64,000 bases of DNA from Parasphingorhabdus litoris DSM 22379 (GCF_020906275.1 NZ_CP086727.1:248001-312000); one strand, 5' to 3'; positions 51,393 through 63,711 are shown, counted from the first letter of the stretch. Notes: generated by a model not told the origin, from the sequence alone. Made by a program: numbers and translations.

Positions 51393-51441
51393 TATGGCTT
51401 ATAAGCCCCTCGTACCGAACCTTTGAACGAGGATATCATCA

Positions 51442-52113
51442 ATGACGCTTATCATGTTTCTTCATATCAGCATGGGCACCATCGCCGTGTTGGCTGGTGC
51501 CGCCGCCCTGTTTGTTCGCAAAGGTTCGCGCGTACATCGCGGTATTGGCAATGTGTTCTTCGTAACGATGATGATCATGGCAGCCGCAGGAATCTACCTG
51601 GCAGTGGTCCTTCCCATGGCCATTTCGGTCCTGGTCGGAGTTTTCACCATCTATCTTGTCGTCACATCCTGGATGGCGGTCCGGCAGAAAGATGAAGCAG
51701 TAAATTTGCTTCACTATGTCGCGCTTGTCGCTGCATTGGGCGTCGCCGCCGGCGGAGTGTTTTTCGGATTGGAAGCGCAGAACAGCCCAGACGGACTGAA
51801 GGACGGATTGCCTGCTTTCCCGCATTATTTCTTCGGCGGACTTGCGCTACTGGCCGCGTCCGGGGACGCGGTGATGATCGCCCGGCGGGGTATTTCCGGC
51901 AAACTGCGCGTCGCCCGGCATTTGTGGCGCATGTGCTTTGCCTATTTCATTGCCGCCGGCTCCCTGTTTACTGGCCCGGGAGCGACCGCTTTTCCCAAGG
52001 CCATTCGCGACACGGGCATATTGTCTGCGCCAGAACCCATCATCCTGTTAGTGATGCTATTTTGGGTGATCCGCGTGCTGGCAACCAAATGGTATGAAGG
52101 CAAACCGGTTTGA
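51442..52113 (+). CDS. DUF2306-like membrane protein
   Basis: The 223-residue protein has seven membrane segments. It begins LIMFLHISMGTIAVLAGAAA, has the loop VRKGSRVHRGIGNVFFVTMM, and ends in a helix-rich region with ARHLWRMCFAYFIAAGSLFT. This matches DUF2306-type proteins, of unknown function. It diverges from the DUF2975-XRE pair and shares the palindrome-rich control region. Confidence 0.75.
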   Translation: MTLIMFLHISMGTIAVLAGAAALFVRKGSRVHRGIGNVFFVTMMIMAAAGIYLAVVLPMAISVLVGVFTIYLVVTSWMAVRQKDEAVNLLHYVALVAALGVAAGGVFFGLEAQNSPDGLKDGLPAFPHYFFGGLALLAASGDAVMIARRGISGKLRVARHLWRMCFAYFIAAGSLFTGPGATAFPKAIRDTGILSAPEPIILLVMLFWVIRVLATKWYEGKPV

Positions 52114-52418
52114 TACCGCTCTACTGTCTCCATTTCCTCCAATAAGGGGCCGGACTTCCCTTGACCGATATCCAACATCTCCCTATATGGGCGGCTCACC
52201 ACAGATTTCGAGACAGGGCGTGCAGTTGCGCGGCGCGCCAGAAGAAATGAGGTCTGACCGGTTTTCAGGACGCTATGAGCTGCGACTCTCGTCCCCGAAG
52301 AAACGGGTTTGAGAGGCCGTGGCTTTTTGTTCTGGAGCGCCCCACAAAATTTGGTTTTCCACCGGCTAAGCGCTTCATAAGTAGCGTAATTCCGGTGATG
52401 GCGAGAAGGCAAAAATAC
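52114..52418 (+). promoter_or_regulatory. rpoB promoter and leader
   Basis: These 305 bases hold no gene. TTGACC at 52161-52166 and TATATG at 52184-52189 are 17 bases apart, a near-consensus promoter. It is followed by a leader of about 220 bases containing several short dyads. This lets rpoBC be transcribed independently of rplJL, which ends at its own terminator 12 kb upstream. Confidence 0.65.
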
Positions 52419-55400
52419 ATGGCGACGAAAGCATCTTCGGTAAAGACAACGGCTCTCACACCGACCCGCAAAAAACGTATCCGCAAAATCTTTGGCGACA
52501 TTCATGAAGTCATCGATATGCCGAATCTCATCGAGGTTCAGCGCGAATCATATGAGCAGTTCCTGCGCTCCGATCCCTCGATCGGTTATGTTTCCGGTCT
52601 GGAAAAAACGCTGCGCAGCGTTTTTCCGATCCGCGATTTTGCCGGCACCGCCGAAATGGATTTCGTCAACTACCAGCTTGAAGACCCCAAATATAATGTC
52701 GAAGAATGTCGTCAGCGCGGCATCACCTATGCAGCGCCGATGAAAGTCACGCTGCGCCTGATCGTCTTTGAAGTCGATCCGGAAACCGAAGCGCGCTCCG
52801 TTCTCGATATTAAAGAGCAAGACGTTTACATGGGCGACATGCCTTTGATGACCAAGAACGGCACGTTCGTAATCAATGGTACTGAGCGCGTTATCGTCAG
52901 CCAGATGCACCGTTCGCCCGGTGTGCTGTTTGACCATGACCGCGGCAAGACCCACTCGTCAGGCAAGTTCCTTTTCGCTGCCCGCGTTATTCCTTATCGT
53001 GGTTCATGGCTCGACTTTGAATTTGATGCGAAAGACATCGTCAATGTTCGTATCGACCGTAAGCGGAAATTGCCTGTGACCGCACTGCTGCGTTCACTGG
53101 GTGACGCGATCATTGAAGTGAAAGAGAAGAAGCCTCCGTTCAAGGTCGGTGAAATGGTTCGCGTTGCGGGCATGAAGCAGCCTGCCGAGATCATCGAAGT
53201 CGAAGGCAACCGGATTACGATCAAAGAGCCCATGGGTGCGATCGAAATTCAGGGCAAGATTGAAGATGAAGGCCGGACCAAGAGTGCGGAAATCACTGGC
53301 ATTCTGAAGCAAGGCTATTCCGAAGAAGATATTCTCAACGAATTTTACGAGCGTATCGTTTACAAGCGCGCGAAAGACGGCTGGACCATTCCTTTCGTGG
53401 CGGAACAATGGCGCGGTCAAAAGCCGACCTTTGACATTGTCGATGCTGATAGCGGCGAAGTTGTCTTCGCCAGCGGCAGCAAGATCACGCCGCGCGGTGC
53501 CAACAAGGCTGAAAAAGATGGCATGAAAAATGTCGTCATTCCAACTGAGGAAATTTTTGGTCGCTACAGTGCGTTTGACCTGATCAACGAGAAAACCGGT
53601 GAGATCTATATCGAAGCTGGCGACGAGGTGACGGTTGAAAATCTTGAGAAGCTCGACGGTGCTGGCATTGACCAGCTCGAGCTGCTCGACATTGACCATG
53701 TGACAACCGGACCCTGGATCCGCAACACGCTGAAAGTCGACAAGGCGGAAGACCGTGATGGCGCGCTGTCCGACATTTACCGCGTCATGCGTCCTGGCGA
53801 ACCGCCGACCCGCGAAACGGCTGAGGCGCTGTTCGAAGGCCTGTTCTTCGATCCTGAGCGTTATGACCTTTCTGCCGTTGGTCGTGTGAAACTTAACATG
53901 CGTCTCGATCTCGATGCGCCGGATGACTATACCGTTCTTCGCAAGGAAGACATTTTGGCGGTGGTCAAAACCCTCGTCGATCTGAAAGATGGCAAGGGCG
54001 AAGTTGATGATATCGATAACCTTGGTAACCGGCGTGTGCGTTCGGTTGGCGAGCTTCTCGAAAACCAATATCGTGTTGGCCTGCTGCGTATGGAGCGTGC
54101 GGTTAAAGAGCGTATGTCCAGCGTCGACGTATCCACCGTGATGCCGAACGATCTGATCAACGCGAAGCCCGCTGTTGCAACGGTTCGTGAGTTCTTTGGC
54201 AGCTCGCAGCTGTCCCAGTTTATGGATCAGACCAATCCATTGTCAGAAGTCACCCACAAACGCCGCGTATCGGCGCTTGGGCCCGGCGGTCTGACGCGTG
54301 AGCGTGCCGGCTTTGAAGTCCGCGACGTTCACCCAACCCATTATGGCCGTATCTGTCCGATTGAAACGCCTGAAGGTCCGAATATTGGTCTTATTAACTC
54401 GCTGGCATCGTTCAGCCGGGTGAACAAATATGGCTTTATCGAAACGCCATATCGTCAGATCAAAGACGGCAAGGTTACCGATGAGGTTGTCTACCTCTCC
54501 GCGATGGAAGAGCAGAAGCACACGGTGGCTCAGGCCAATGCTGATCTCAATGCAGATGGCAGCTTTGTTGAAGAGCTGGTTTCGGCCCGTGAAGCTGGTG
54601 AATTTTTGATTGCACCGCGCGATCACATCACTCTGATGGACGTCTCGCCGAAGCAGCTTGTGTCGGTTGCGGCATCGCTCATCCCGTTCCTGGAAAACGA
54701 TGATGCTAACCGCGCCCTGATGGGATCGAACATGCAACGTCAGGCTGTGCCACTTGTGAAAGCAGAGGCGCCGTTTGTCGGAACCGGCATGGAGGAAACC
54801 GTGGCCCGCGATTCTGGTGCTGCGATTGCGGCCCGCCGCGGCGGTATCGTCGACCAGGTCGATGCGACTCGTATCGTGATCCGCGCGCAGGGCGATGTTG
54901 AAGCAGGCAAGTCCGGCGTCGACATCTATACCCTCCAGAAGTTCCAGCGTTCCAACCAGAACACCTGCATCAACCAGCGTCCGCTGGTGAAAGTGGGCGA
55001 TATTGTTCAGGAAGGCGATACGCTGGCCGACGGACCATCAACCGATATGGGTGAATTGGCGCTGGGCAAAAACAGCCTCGTCGCGTTCATGCCCTGGAAT
55101 GGTTATAACTACGAAGATAGTATCCTCATTTCCGAGCGTATCGTGAAAGACGATGTCTTCACTTCGATCCATATCGAAGAATTTGAAGTCATGGCCCGTG
55201 ATACGAAACTGGGTCCTGAAGACATCACGCGCGACATTCCGAATGTCGGTGAGGAAGCGCTGCGCAACCTCGATGAAGCGGGTATCGTTTACATTGGTGC
55301 GGAAATCGAGCCTGGCGATATTCTCGTCGGTAAGATCACGCCGAAGGGTGAAAGCCCAATGACGCCCGAAGAAAAACTTCTCCGCGCGATCTTCGGTGAG

Positions 55401-56813
55401 AAAGCTTCCGATGTTCGTGACACCTCGCTGCGTCTGCCTCCGGGTGTTGCTGGTACGGTTGTTGAGGTTCGTGTGTTTAACCGCCACGGCATCGACAAGG
55501 ACGAGCGTGCGCTTGCGATTGAACGCGAAGAAATTTCGCGCTTCACGAAAGACCGTGATGACGAACGCGCCATTTTGAACCGTGCAACCTTCAACGCATT
55601 GAAAGATATGTTGATCGGTCAGACAGCAACGTCCGCGCCGAAGCCAATGAAGAAGGGCGCAGAGATTACCGCAGAAGGCCTGTCCGAACTGGACAATGCC
55701 GACTGGTGGAAAATCGCTGTGAAGGATGACAAGGTCCAATCCGACTTTGAGGCCACTCGCGGTCAATATGACGAAGCGATCAAGGAAATTAATGAACGTT
55801 TCGAAGATCGCCGCGAGAAGCTGGAGCGTGGTGACGAACTGTCCCCAGGCGTTCTGAAAATGGTCAAGGTCTTTGTCGCTGTGAAACGCAAGTTGCAGCC
55901 TGGTGACAAAATGGCTGGCCGTCACGGAAACAAAGGGGTTATCTCCCGCATTCTTCCACAAGAAGATATGCCGTTCCTCGAAGACGGAACGCCGGTTGAT
56001 ATCGTGCTGAACCCATTGGGCGTGCCATCGCGTATGAACGTCGGTCAGATTTTCGAAACCCACTTGGGCTGGGCCGCACGTGGTCTGGGCGAGCAGGTGA
56101 CGAAAGCTCTGGAAGAATGGAAGCTGGCTAATCCCGATCCGCAGGCGGCAGCGCCACCTGATGCGGTGAAAGAGCGGCTCAAGACCATTTACGGTGAACA
56201 ATATCACGAAGATATTGATGCCCGTGAGCCGTCCGAGATTGTCGAGATGGTTGGTCACTTGCGCAATGGTGTTCCGATGGGAACGCCGGTGTTTGACGGT
56301 GCGCATGAAAGCGATGTTTCCGACATGCTGGAACTTGCTGGCCTCGATCGCAGCGGACAGGTCAACCTGTTTGACGGACGGACCGGAGACAAGTTCGACC
56401 GTAAGGTGACAGTGGGCTATATCTATATGCTCAAACTGCATCACCTGGTTGACGACAAGATCCACGCCCGTTCAATCGGACCATATTCTCTCGTCACGCA
56501 GCAGCCACTGGGCGGTAAAGCCCAGTTCGGCGGACAGCGCTTCGGGGAAATGGAAGTCTGGGCACTGCAGGCATATGGTGCGGCTTACACGTTGCAGGAA
56601 ATGCTGACGGTCAAATCGGATGACGTGATTGGACGGACCAAGGTTTACGAAGCGATCGTCAAAGGCGACGATACTTTCGAAGCCGGTGTGCCTGAAAGCT
56701 TTAACGTTCTGGTCAAGGAAATGCGTTCGCTTGGTCTCAATGTCGAACTCTCCAGCTTCGGTGACGAAGATGAAGATGACGATGATGACGGCGTCGCGAT
56801 TGCGGCAGAGTAA
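52419..56813 (+). CDS. rpoB: RNA polymerase subunit beta
   Basis: The 1464-residue beta subunit of the core polymerase starts [20 protein letters not shown] and [20 protein letters not shown]. The rifampicin cluster ([20 protein letters not shown], then [18 protein letters not shown]) has wild-type residues at the usual resistance positions. The active-site lysine region [15 protein letters not shown] and the C-terminal [19 protein letters not shown] are present, followed by an acidic tail. The start at 52419 has AGAAGG; in-frame extension to 52275 is not supported. rpoC follows after 65 bases. Confidence 0.98.
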   Translation: MATKASSVKTTALTPTRKKRIRKIFGDIHEVIDMPNLIEVQRESYEQFLRSDPSIGYVSGLEKTLRSVFPIRDFAGTAEMDFVNYQLEDPKYNVEECRQRGITYAAPMKVTLRLIVFEVDPETEARSVLDIKEQDVYMGDMPLMTKNGTFVINGTERVIVSQMHRSPGVLFDHDRGKTHSSGKFLFAARVIPYRGSWLDFEFDAKDIVNVRIDRKRKLPVTALLRSLGDAIIEVKEKKPPFKVGEMVRVAGMKQPAEIIEVEGNRITIKEPMGAIEIQGKIEDEGRTKSAEITGILKQGYSEEDILNEFYERIVYKRAKDGWTIPFVAEQWRGQKPTFDIVDADSGEVVFASGSKITPRGANKAEKDGMKNVVIPTEEIFGRYSAFDLINEKTGEIYIEAGDEVTVENLEKLDGAGIDQLELLDIDHVTTGPWIRNTLKVDKAEDRDGALSDIYRVMRPGEPPTRETAEALFEGLFFDPERYDLSAVGRVKLNMRLDLDAPDDYTVLRKEDILAVVKTLVDLKDGKGEVDDIDNLGNRRVRSVGELLENQYRVGLLRMERAVKERMSSVDVSTVMPNDLINAKPAVATVREFFGSSQLSQFMDQTNPLSEVTHKRRVSALGPGGLTRERAGFEVRDVHPTHYGRICPIETPEGPNIGLINSLASFSRVNKYGFIETPYRQIKDGKVTDEVVYLSAMEEQKHTVAQANADLNADGSFVEELVSAREAGEFLIAPRDHITLMDVSPKQLVSVAASLIPFLENDDANRALMGSNMQRQAVPLVKAEAPFVGTGMEETVARDSGAAIAARRGGIVDQVDATRIVIRAQGDVEAGKSGVDIYTLQKFQRSNQNTCINQRPLVKVGDIVQEGDTLADGPSTDMGELALGKNSLVAFMPWNGYNYEDSILISERIVKDDVFTSIHIEEFEVMARDTKLGPEDITRDIPNVGEEALRNLDEAGIVYIGAEIEPGDILVGKITPKGESPMTPEEKLLRAIFGEKASDVRDTSLRLPPGVAGTVVEVRVFNRHGIDKDERALAIEREEISRFTKDRDDERAILNRATFNALKDMLIGQTATSAPKPMKKGAEITAEGLSELDNADWWKIAVKDDKVQSDFEATRGQYDEAIKEINERFEDRREKLERGDELSPGVLKMVKVFVAVKRKLQPGDKMAGRHGNKGVISRILPQEDMPFLEDGTPVDIVLNPLGVPSRMNVGQIFETHLGWAARGLGEQVTKALEEWKLANPDPQAAAPPDAVKERLKTIYGEQYHEDIDAREPSEIVEMVGHLRNGVPMGTPVFDGAHESDVSDMLELAGLDRSGQVNLFDGRTGDKFDRKVTVGYIYMLKLHHLVDDKIHARSIGPYSLVTQQPLGGKAQFGGQRFGEMEVWALQAYGAAYTLQEMLTVKSDDVIGRTKVYEAIVKGDDTFEAGVPESFNVLVKEMRSLGLNVELSSFGDEDEDDDDDGVAIAAE

Positions 56814-56878
56814 GGCGGGCAACGTCTCACTCTTCCCAGCATTTCAAATTTTGGGCTAAGGCCCCGAAGGAATAGAAT

Positions 56879-59800
56879 ATGAACCAAGTAACAAATTTCG
56901 CAAATCCGATCGCAAAGCCGGAAACATTTGACCAGATTCAAATCGGTCTTGCTTCACCAGAGCGTATTCGCAGCTGGTCATTCGGTGAAATCAAAAAGCC
57001 GGAAACGATCAACTACCGGACGTTCAAGCCAGAACGTGATGGCTTGTTCTGTGCGCGCATCTTTGGCCCCGTAAAGGATTACGAATGCCTGTGCGGTAAA
57101 TATAAGCGCATGAAATATAAAGGCATTGTCTGTGAGAAATGCGGTGTCGAAGTCACGGTAACCAAGGTTCGCCGCGAGCGTATGGGTCATATCGACCTTG
57201 CTGCTCCTGTTGCGCATATCTGGTTCCTGAAATCGCTGCCATCACGTATCGGACTTTTGCTCGACATGCAGCTCAAGCAGCTGGAGCGCGTGCTTTATTT
57301 CGAAAGCTATGTGGTTATCGAACCCGGTCTGACACCACTGGAAAAATTCCAGTTGCTAACCGAAGACGAGATGCTTGAAGCACAGGATGAATATGGCGAA
57401 GACGCTTTCTCCGCCGGCATCGGTGCAGAAGCGGTCAAGATCATGTTGCAGGACCTCGATCTGGAGCGTGAAAAAGAAGATCTGATGGAAGAGCTGGCGA
57501 CGACCAAGTCGACGCTGAAGCCGAAGAAGATCATCAAGCGTCTCAAGGTTGTCGAGAGCTTCATTGAATCCGGCAACAAGCCGGAATGGATGATCCTCGA
57601 AATCATTCCTGTGATCCCGCCCGAGCTGCGTCCGCTGGTGCCTCTGGATGGTGGCCGTTTCGCGACGTCCGATCTCAACGATCTTTATCGCCGCGTGATC
57701 AACCGGAACAACCGTTTGAAACGCCTGATGGAACTGCGCGCGCCGGACATCATCGTCCGTAACGAGAAGCGTATGTTGCAGGAGTCTGTTGACGCGCTGT
57801 TCGACAATGGCCGTCGTGGTCGTACCATTACCGGAGCGAACAAGCGTCCACTGAAATCTCTGTCCGACATGCTGAAAGGCAAGCAGGGCCGTTTCCGTCA
57901 GAACCTTCTCGGTAAACGCGTCGACTATTCCGGTCGTTCGGTTATCGTGACCGGTCCTGAGCTGAAACTGCATCAATGTGGTCTGCCGAAGAAAATGGCT
58001 CTCGAGCTGTTCAAGCCATTTATCTACGCGCGCCTTGATGCCAAGGGTCTTTCGATGACGCTCAAACAGGCCAAGAAATGGGTCGAGAAAGAGCGCAAGG
58101 AAGTTTGGGATATTCTCGAGGAAGTGATCCGCGAGCATCCTGTCATGCTGAACCGCGCACCAACGCTTCACCGCTTGGGCATTCAGGCGTTTGAGCCGGT
58201 ATTGATTGAAGGTAAAGCCATCCAGCTTCACCCGCTGGTCTGTTCCGCGTTTAACGCTGACTTTGACGGTGACCAAATGGCTGTTCACGTTCCGCTGAGC
58301 CTTGAGGCGCAGCTGGAGGCGCGGGTGCTGATGATGTCGACCAACAACATCCTGTCACCAGCCAATGGTAAGCCGATTATCGTTCCGTCACAGGATATGG
58401 TGCTCGGTATCTATTACCTCACCATGGATCGTAAAGGCGAGCCAGGCGAAGGCATGATGCTGGCCGACATGGCCGAAGTGCATCAGGCGCTGGAAATCGG
58501 TGCGGTGACCCTGCACTCGAAAATCCATACCCGGGTTCCGCAGACTGATGAAGATGGCAACCCCATCCTCAAGCGTTTTGAAACCACGCCGGGTCGTTTG
58601 CTGATCGCGGAATGTCTGCCGAAATCACACAAGGTTCCATTCGACATTGTGAACCGGTTGCTGACCAAGAAAGAGGTCGGTGACGTGATCGACCAAGTTT
58701 ACCGCCACACGGGTCAGAAAGACACGGTATTGTTCGCTGACGCGATCATGGATCTTGGTTTCCGTCACGCGTGTAAGGCCGGTATTTCCTTCGGTAAGGA
58801 TGACATGATCATTCCGGACTCCAAAGATGCAACGGTTGAGGAGACCCGCGCTCTGGTTGCTGACTATGAGCAGCAATATCAAGACGGTCTGATCACGCAG
58901 CAGGAAAAATATAACAAAGTGATCGACGCCTGGAGCCGTTGTGGTGACCAGGTGGCGAACGCTATGATGGACGAGCTGGCCGCGACGCCAGAGGACGAGC
59001 ATGGCCGTGAGCGTCAGATTAATGCCATCTACATGATGAGCCACTCTGGCGCCCGTGGTAGCCCAGCCCAGATGAAGCAGTTGGGCGGTATGCGCGGACT
59101 GATGGCCAAACCTTCGGGCGAGATTATTGAAACGCCAATTATCTCGAACTTTAAAGAAGGCCTGACGGTTCTCGAATATTTCAACTCGACCCACGGTGCG
59201 CGTAAAGGTCTGGCCGATACCGCTCTGAAAACCGCTAACTCCGGTTATCTGACGCGGCGTCTGGTGGACGTTTCGCAAGACTGTACGATTGTTGAAAAAG
59301 ATTGCGGCACCGAAAATGCGCTGGAGATGAAAGCCATCGTCCAGGGTGGTTCCGTCATCGCATCGCTCGGCGAGCGTATCCTGGGCCGGACCATGGCCGA
59401 AGATATCGTTGACAGCAAAGACGACAGTGTCGTGATCAAAGCTGGCACATTGCTGGACGAAGCGGCGATCAAGATCATTGAAGATCTCGGTATCCAGTCC
59501 GCACGTATTCGTTCTCCGCTGGTTTGCGAATCCAAAATGGGCGTTTGTGCGACCTGTTACGGTCGTGACCTTGCTCGCGGTACACCGGTGAATATCGGTG
59601 AGGCTGTTGGCGTTATCGCTGCACAGTCCATCGGTGAGCCAGGCACGCAGCTGACGATGCGGACCTTCCACATCGGCGGTGCGGCACAGCTGAACGAGCA
59701 GAGCAATTTGGAAGCTGTGGCCGAGGGTACGGTGCAATATCGCGACATGCCAGTGATCGAAGACAAGAACGGACGGTTCCTGTCGCTCGCTCGCTCCGGT

Positions 59801-61180
59801 GAAATTGCGGTTATCGATGATGAAGGGCGTGAGCGTAGTGCTGACAAACTTCCATATGGTACAAGCCTGCTGGTCAAGGATGGCCAGAAGGTGAAACTTG
59901 GCGATCGTCTGGCCGAATGGGATCCATTCACCATGCCAGTGATCACCGAGAAGCCGGGTACGATCAAGTATCAGGACATCATCGAAGGCAAGACCATGGC
60001 CGAACAGACCGATGAAGCGACGGGTATCGCACAGCGTGTGATCACCGAATATCGCGCCACCGGTCGTGGAGCCAATAAGGAAGACCTGCGTCCGCGGATG
60101 ACCTTGCTCGACAAGGACAGCGGGGAAGCCGGGCGCTACATGCTCGCCAATGGTGCAACCCTGTCTGTGACCGACGGTCAGGAAGTGGTTGCCGGTGATG
60201 TGATCGCGCGTGTTTCTCGCGAAGCGGCGAAGACCCGTGATATTACCGGTGGTCTGCCACGTGTTGCCGAGCTGTTCGAAGCGCGTGTTCCGAAAGACAA
60301 TAGCATCATCGCCAAGGTTTCCGGCCGCGTCGAATATCTGCGCGACTATAAAGCCAAGCGTAAGATTGCGATTGTTCCCGAGGAAGGCGAACCAGTAGAA
60401 TATCTGGTACCGAAGACAAAAGTCATCGACGTTCAGGAAGGCGACTTCGTGAAGAAAGGCGATAACCTGGTTTCCGGTTCGCCTGATCCGCATGATATTC
60501 TTGAGGTCTTGGGCGTAGAAGCGCTGGCTGAATATCTGGTTGCGGAAATTCAGGAAGTCTATCGTCTGCAGGGCGTGAAAATCAACGACAAGCATATCGA
60601 GACGATTGTTCGTCAGATGCTGCAGAAAGTTGAAATCACCAATGGCGGCGACACCACGCTTCTTCCCGGCGAACAGGTCGATCTCGAAGAGATGCTGGAA
60701 TATAATGCGAAGCTGACCAAGAAGCAGGTTCCTGCCGAAGGTAAGCCGGTTCTGCTTGGTATCACCAAGGCGAGCCTGCAGACGCGTTCGTTCATCTCTG
60801 CGGCTTCTTTCCAGGAAACCACCCGGGTACTGACCCAGGCGGCTGTCGAAGGGAAGAAGGACTCGCTCATCGGTCTGAAAGAAAACGTCATTGTTGGACG
60901 TTTGATCCCGGCCGGTACGGGCGCAGGCATGAACCGGGCACGGATTGCGGCCACCGGCCGTGACGCCGCGCTCCGGGCACAGCAGGCGAAAATTGCTGAT
61001 GCCATGGCTGCTGCCGATGATCTGAAAGCGGAAGAAGCTGCTGCAGCGACTCCGGTTGCCGAAGAGGTGTTTGATGCACCGGCGGCGGAAGAAGCGCCAG
61101 CCGCAGAAGCTATGGTTGAAGAGGCACCTGTGGCCGACGCGCCAGACGCCGCTCCTGAAGCAGGGGAAGAGCAAGCATAG
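56879..61180 (+). CDS. rpoC: RNA polymerase subunit beta-prime
   Basis: The 1433-residue subunit has the N-terminal zinc site ([20 protein letters not shown]), the catalytic [16 protein letters not shown], the second zinc cysteines ([20 protein letters not shown]) and the trigger-loop region ([20 protein letters not shown]). The last 50 residues are Ala/Glu/Pro-rich, as in other sphingomonads. The ATG at 56879 follows GAAGGAAT. Transcription ends at the strong terminator at 61205. Confidence 0.98.
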   Translation: MNQVTNFANPIAKPETFDQIQIGLASPERIRSWSFGEIKKPETINYRTFKPERDGLFCARIFGPVKDYECLCGKYKRMKYKGIVCEKCGVEVTVTKVRRERMGHIDLAAPVAHIWFLKSLPSRIGLLLDMQLKQLERVLYFESYVVIEPGLTPLEKFQLLTEDEMLEAQDEYGEDAFSAGIGAEAVKIMLQDLDLEREKEDLMEELATTKSTLKPKKIIKRLKVVESFIESGNKPEWMILEIIPVIPPELRPLVPLDGGRFATSDLNDLYRRVINRNNRLKRLMELRAPDIIVRNEKRMLQESVDALFDNGRRGRTITGANKRPLKSLSDMLKGKQGRFRQNLLGKRVDYSGRSVIVTGPELKLHQCGLPKKMALELFKPFIYARLDAKGLSMTLKQAKKWVEKERKEVWDILEEVIREHPVMLNRAPTLHRLGIQAFEPVLIEGKAIQLHPLVCSAFNADFDGDQMAVHVPLSLEAQLEARVLMMSTNNILSPANGKPIIVPSQDMVLGIYYLTMDRKGEPGEGMMLADMAEVHQALEIGAVTLHSKIHTRVPQTDEDGNPILKRFETTPGRLLIAECLPKSHKVPFDIVNRLLTKKEVGDVIDQVYRHTGQKDTVLFADAIMDLGFRHACKAGISFGKDDMIIPDSKDATVEETRALVADYEQQYQDGLITQQEKYNKVIDAWSRCGDQVANAMMDELAATPEDEHGRERQINAIYMMSHSGARGSPAQMKQLGGMRGLMAKPSGEIIETPIISNFKEGLTVLEYFNSTHGARKGLADTALKTANSGYLTRRLVDVSQDCTIVEKDCGTENALEMKAIVQGGSVIASLGERILGRTMAEDIVDSKDDSVVIKAGTLLDEAAIKIIEDLGIQSARIRSPLVCESKMGVCATCYGRDLARGTPVNIGEAVGVIAAQSIGEPGTQLTMRTFHIGGAAQLNEQSNLEAVAEGTVQYRDMPVIEDKNGRFLSLARSGEIAVIDDEGRERSADKLPYGTSLLVKDGQKVKLGDRLAEWDPFTMPVITEKPGTIKYQDIIEGKTMAEQTDEATGIAQRVITEYRATGRGANKEDLRPRMTLLDKDSGEAGRYMLANGATLSVTDGQEVVAGDVIARVSREAAKTRDITGGLPRVAELFEARVPKDNSIIAKVSGRVEYLRDYKAKRKIAIVPEEGEPVEYLVPKTKVIDVQEGDFVKKGDNLVSGSPDPHDILEVLGVEALAEYLVAEIQEVYRLQGVKINDKHIETIVRQMLQKVEITNGGDTTLLPGEQVDLEEMLEYNAKLTKKQVPAEGKPVLLGITKASLQTRSFISAASFQETTRVLTQAAVEGKKDSLIGLKENVIVGRLIPAGTGAGMNRARIAATGRDAALRAQQAKIADAMAAADDLKAEEAAAATPVAEEVFDAPAAEEAPAAEAMVEEAPVADAPDAAPEAGEEQA

Positions 61181-61204
61181 CTTTTCGACCACCGTCAAAA
61201 GAAC

Positions 61205-61241
61205 AAAAGCCCCGCCAGTGAGTATCTGGCGGGGCTTTTTT
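61205..61241 (+). terminator. Terminator of rpoBC
   Basis: AAAAGCCCCGCCAG pairs with CTGGCGGGGCTTTT (14 bp) around a 7-base loop and runs into a T-tract. Confidence 0.97.
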
Positions 61242-61436
61242 GTTGGTTCGTTTCAGTGCAAGCATCCGAAATCTCGTTTCAACTCACTGACTCAGTATGG
61301 TTAATTTTTTTCATTGCATTTGCACTATGGTGTATATTCTGTTAACGAAACGTCAGGATTTGATGAGGCTTTGCGAATCCTGTCACTTATGTGCCTTTTG
61401 TTTTCGATCGGGTCGATAATGCGAGGTGAAACTAAA

Positions 61437-62243
61437 ATGAAAAAACTACTTCTTGCGGCATCCGTATCGGCTATCGCTATTGCGCCAGTTCCGGCCAACG
61501 CTGCGTTGATCGCCATTTTTGGTGATAATAATATCAATGACTTATATTCAGCCGGTGGTCATACAACGACCATCGTTTCTGACGCACAGTTGGCAACAGC
61601 AGGGTTTCTCGATTCTTTCGATCTGTTCGTCTACACGCGCGATGGGTTCAGTTTTGGTCAAAGCCTATCGGTAGCAGCAGCGGCCAATGTGAAAGCCTAT
61701 GTGACTGGCAATATCGTATTGTTCAATGGCGACTTTCAGGATGATATCGGCGCTGCCAATACCGATTTGCTGTTCAACAATGCACTAGACTATGTACTGA
61801 GCGGCTCCGGCGGCGGTTATATCGGGGAATACCGTGGTGCATTTGGAGCCTATTCCGCCAATGGCGATGGTGACAATCCGATCGGTCTGGTCAATGGTAT
61901 GGCTGGCCCATCGGGAGCGGGCCAAGGCGGTTCCAATCTGGACATTGATATCACACCCTTTGGTGTAGGTAACCCTGTGACAGATGGTGTGAGCTTTCCA
62001 TATGATCCTGCCGCTGTCGAATTTGGTGCAGCGCTTTCTGGCGAAAATCCCACCAAAGTATTGGCGCGCTTTGCAAACGGCAATGCGGCCATCATCGCCA
62101 GTGAGGCAGGTCAGATCAGTGGCGCGGTCCCTGAGCCAGCGACATGGGCGTTCATGATCTTTGGCTTTGGTGCCATCGGCGGTGCATTGCGGTCAAACCG
62201 GCGGCGTCAACGTAAGGCGAACGTTAAAGTAAGCTACGCTTAA
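61437..62243 (+). CDS. PEPxxWA-CTERM sorting-domain protein
   Basis: The 268-residue exported protein has a signal peptide (KKLLLAASVSAIAIAPVPAN) and a secreted domain with a ThuA/GATase-like flavour (FDLFVYTRDGFSFGQSLS). A C-terminal sorting signal follows: VPEPATWAFMIFGFGAIGGA plus RSNRRRQRK. PEP-CTERM proteins are processed by exosortase and often belong to the exopolysaccharide matrix. The ATG at 61437 has GAGGTGAAA in front; the frame is open back to 61314 without a good start. Its own terminator follows. Confidence 0.88.
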   Translation: MKKLLLAASVSAIAIAPVPANAALIAIFGDNNINDLYSAGGHTTTIVSDAQLATAGFLDSFDLFVYTRDGFSFGQSLSVAAAANVKAYVTGNIVLFNGDFQDDIGAANTDLLFNNALDYVLSGSGGGYIGEYRGAFGAYSANGDGDNPIGLVNGMAGPSGAGQGGSNLDIDITPFGVGNPVTDGVSFPYDPAAVEFGAALSGENPTKVLARFANGNAAIIASEAGQISGAVPEPATWAFMIFGFGAIGGALRSNRRRQRKANVKVSYA

Positions 62244-62268
62244 GCGCTTTGCTGACATATGAATAGCG

Positions 62269-62303
62269 AGCCCTGCCGGAGAGTATCCGGCGGGGCTTTC
62301 TAT
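62269..62303. terminator. Terminator after the PEP-CTERM gene
   Basis: AGCCCTGCCGG pairs with CCGGCGGGGCT (10 of 11) around a 7-base loop and is followed by TTTCTATTT. It shares the CCGGCGGGGCTTT-like arm with the rpoC terminator. Confidence 0.8.
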
Positions 62304-62317
62304 TTGCGGACAAGCGC

Positions 62318-62917
62318 TCAGGCGGCTAGTTTAGCTGCTGTGCGAGCAACCTTCGCACCGAGATAGCGAGCACCATCCAGGTCAATCTCGTGCGGTGTCC
62401 GGCTTCCATCGCCACCAGCTACAGTGGATGCGCCATAGGGAGAGCCGCCGACGATTTCGTCGCCATTCATCTGCCCGGCAAAGCCATAGTCAAGACCGAC
62501 AATGGTCATGCCGTGATGGAGCAGGTTGCTGAGGATCGAATATTGCGTGGTTTCCTGACCGCCATGCTGGGAACCGGTAGATGTAAAGGATGCACCGACC
62601 TTGCCGATCAGTGCGCCTTTCACCCAAAGCCCGCCAGTACGGTCCCAGAAGGATGCCATCTGGCTCGATAGCCGGCCGAAGCGCGTGGGCGATCCGACGA
62701 TGATAGCATCATAGTCCGCTAGGCTATCGGGTTCGACCACGGGATGTTCTTCATTGGCGCTGAAACCTGATGCCTGTGCCACTTCCGGTGGCACGCTTTC
62801 CGGGACGCGGCCGATGGTTACATCTGCGCCTGTCTCGTGGGCACCGTCCGCTATGGCTTGTGCCAATGCATCCACATGACCGTAGGATGAGTAATATAAA
62901 ACCAGTATTTTTGTCAT
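62318..62917 (-). CDS. wrbA: NAD(P)H:quinone oxidoreductase WrbA
   Basis: The 199-residue flavodoxin-like FMN enzyme reduces quinones by two electrons. The FMN phosphate loop is [20 protein letters not shown]. Later signatures are [40 protein letters not shown] and [20 protein letters not shown]. The ATG at 62917 is preferred, since AAGGAG lies seven bases upstream. Pirin is encoded just upstream on the same strand. Confidence 0.95.
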   Translation of the reverse strand: MTKILVLYYSSYGHVDALAQAIADGAHETGADVTIGRVPESVPPEVAQASGFSANEEHPVVEPDSLADYDAIIVGSPTRFGRLSSQMASFWDRTGGLWVKGALIGKVGASFTSTGSQHGGQETTQYSILSNLLHHGMTIVGLDYGFAGQMNGDEIVGGSPYGASTVAGGDGSRTPHEIDLDGARYLGAKVARTAAKLAA

Positions 62918-62994
62918 TTTCATTCTCCTTTTTGGGGTTAGTGAAGGAGCGCTCGAGGTTCAGGGGATGGAAGAGCGCTCCTCCTTCGCGGGTG

Positions 62995-63711
62995 TCAGTT
63001 GGACTGTTCGAAGGCCTCGACAAAAACCAGTTCGGCATCCTCGAGAGCTTCGATTTCCAGCGTGGATATGTCGCGGATTGCCAAGGCATCACGAGCGGCA
63101 ATATCTTCGCCATTGACTCGTAATGTGCCGGCGGAGGCGACTAGATAGACATCGGCGCCGTCTGCAATATCATGCTGGATGGCATTGCCAGCTTTCAAGG
63201 TTGCGCCATAGAGCCGCGCATCAGCGCGAATCATAAGAGCGCCACTATCGACGTCTTCGTCAAAACCGCTGGCGAGTATTTCCAGCTGCCCGGCACGGTC
63301 GCCTTTCGGAAAGGCCTTGGTATCCCAACGGGGATCACCTCCCGGTGCACGGGGCTCGATCCAAATCTGGAACAGACGGGTATGTTCTTCCTCCAGATTA
63401 TATTCGCTGTGGATGACGCCGGTTCCGGCGCTCATCACCTGCACGTCGCCCGCTTTTGTGCGACCTTCGTTGCCGAGGGAATCGCGATGGGTAATCGCGC
63501 CTTCGCGGACATAGGTGATGATTTCCATATTCCTATGCGGATGCATCGGAAAACCTGTTTGGGTAGCGATCTCATCGTCATTCCAGACGCGGATCGGACC
63601 AAAACCCATGCGGGCGGGGTCCCAGTAACGCCCAAAGGAAAAATGGTGGTGGGCCTGCAGCCAGTCGTGATTGACATGGGCGAGGTCGGCAAATGTGCGT
63701 TTCTCTATCAT
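62995..63711 (-). CDS. Pirin-family cupin protein
   Basis: The 238-residue bicupin has ADLAHVNHDWLQAHHHFSFG and the iron-site residues in GFPMHPHRNMEIITYVREGA and GDVQVMSAGTGVIHSEYN. Bacterial pirins can be quercetin 2,3-dioxygenases or redox regulators. An ATG at 63711 with AGGAGA six bases away is chosen over 63729. It is co-oriented with wrbA and diverges from a LysR gene, a common arrangement in which the regulator senses quinone or electrophile stress. Confidence 0.92.
   Translation of the reverse strand: MIEKRTFADLAHVNHDWLQAHHHFSFGRYWDPARMGFGPIRVWNDDEIATQTGFPMHPHRNMEIITYVREGAITHRDSLGNEGRTKAGDVQVMSAGTGVIHSEYNLEEEHTRLFQIWIEPRAPGGDPRWDTKAFPKGDRAGQLEILASGFDEDVDSGALMIRADARLYGATLKAGNAIQHDIADGADVYLVASAGTLRVNGEDIAARDALAIRDISTLEIEALEDAELVFVEAFEQSN

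Noticed and set aside
52275..52418. 48-codon N-terminal extension of rpoB
   Set aside because: Arg/Pro/aromatic-rich residues unlike RpoB; the ATG at 52419 has a ribosome site and gives the expected N-terminus.
55038..56465. 475-codon minus-strand frame across rpoB
   Set aside because: Antisense shadow of rpoB, with unrelated low-quality protein composition.
58625..61198. 857-codon open frame on the minus strand across rpoC
   Set aside because: It is the antisense shadow of the highly biased rpoC codons; no ribosome site, no domain, and rpoC is certain.
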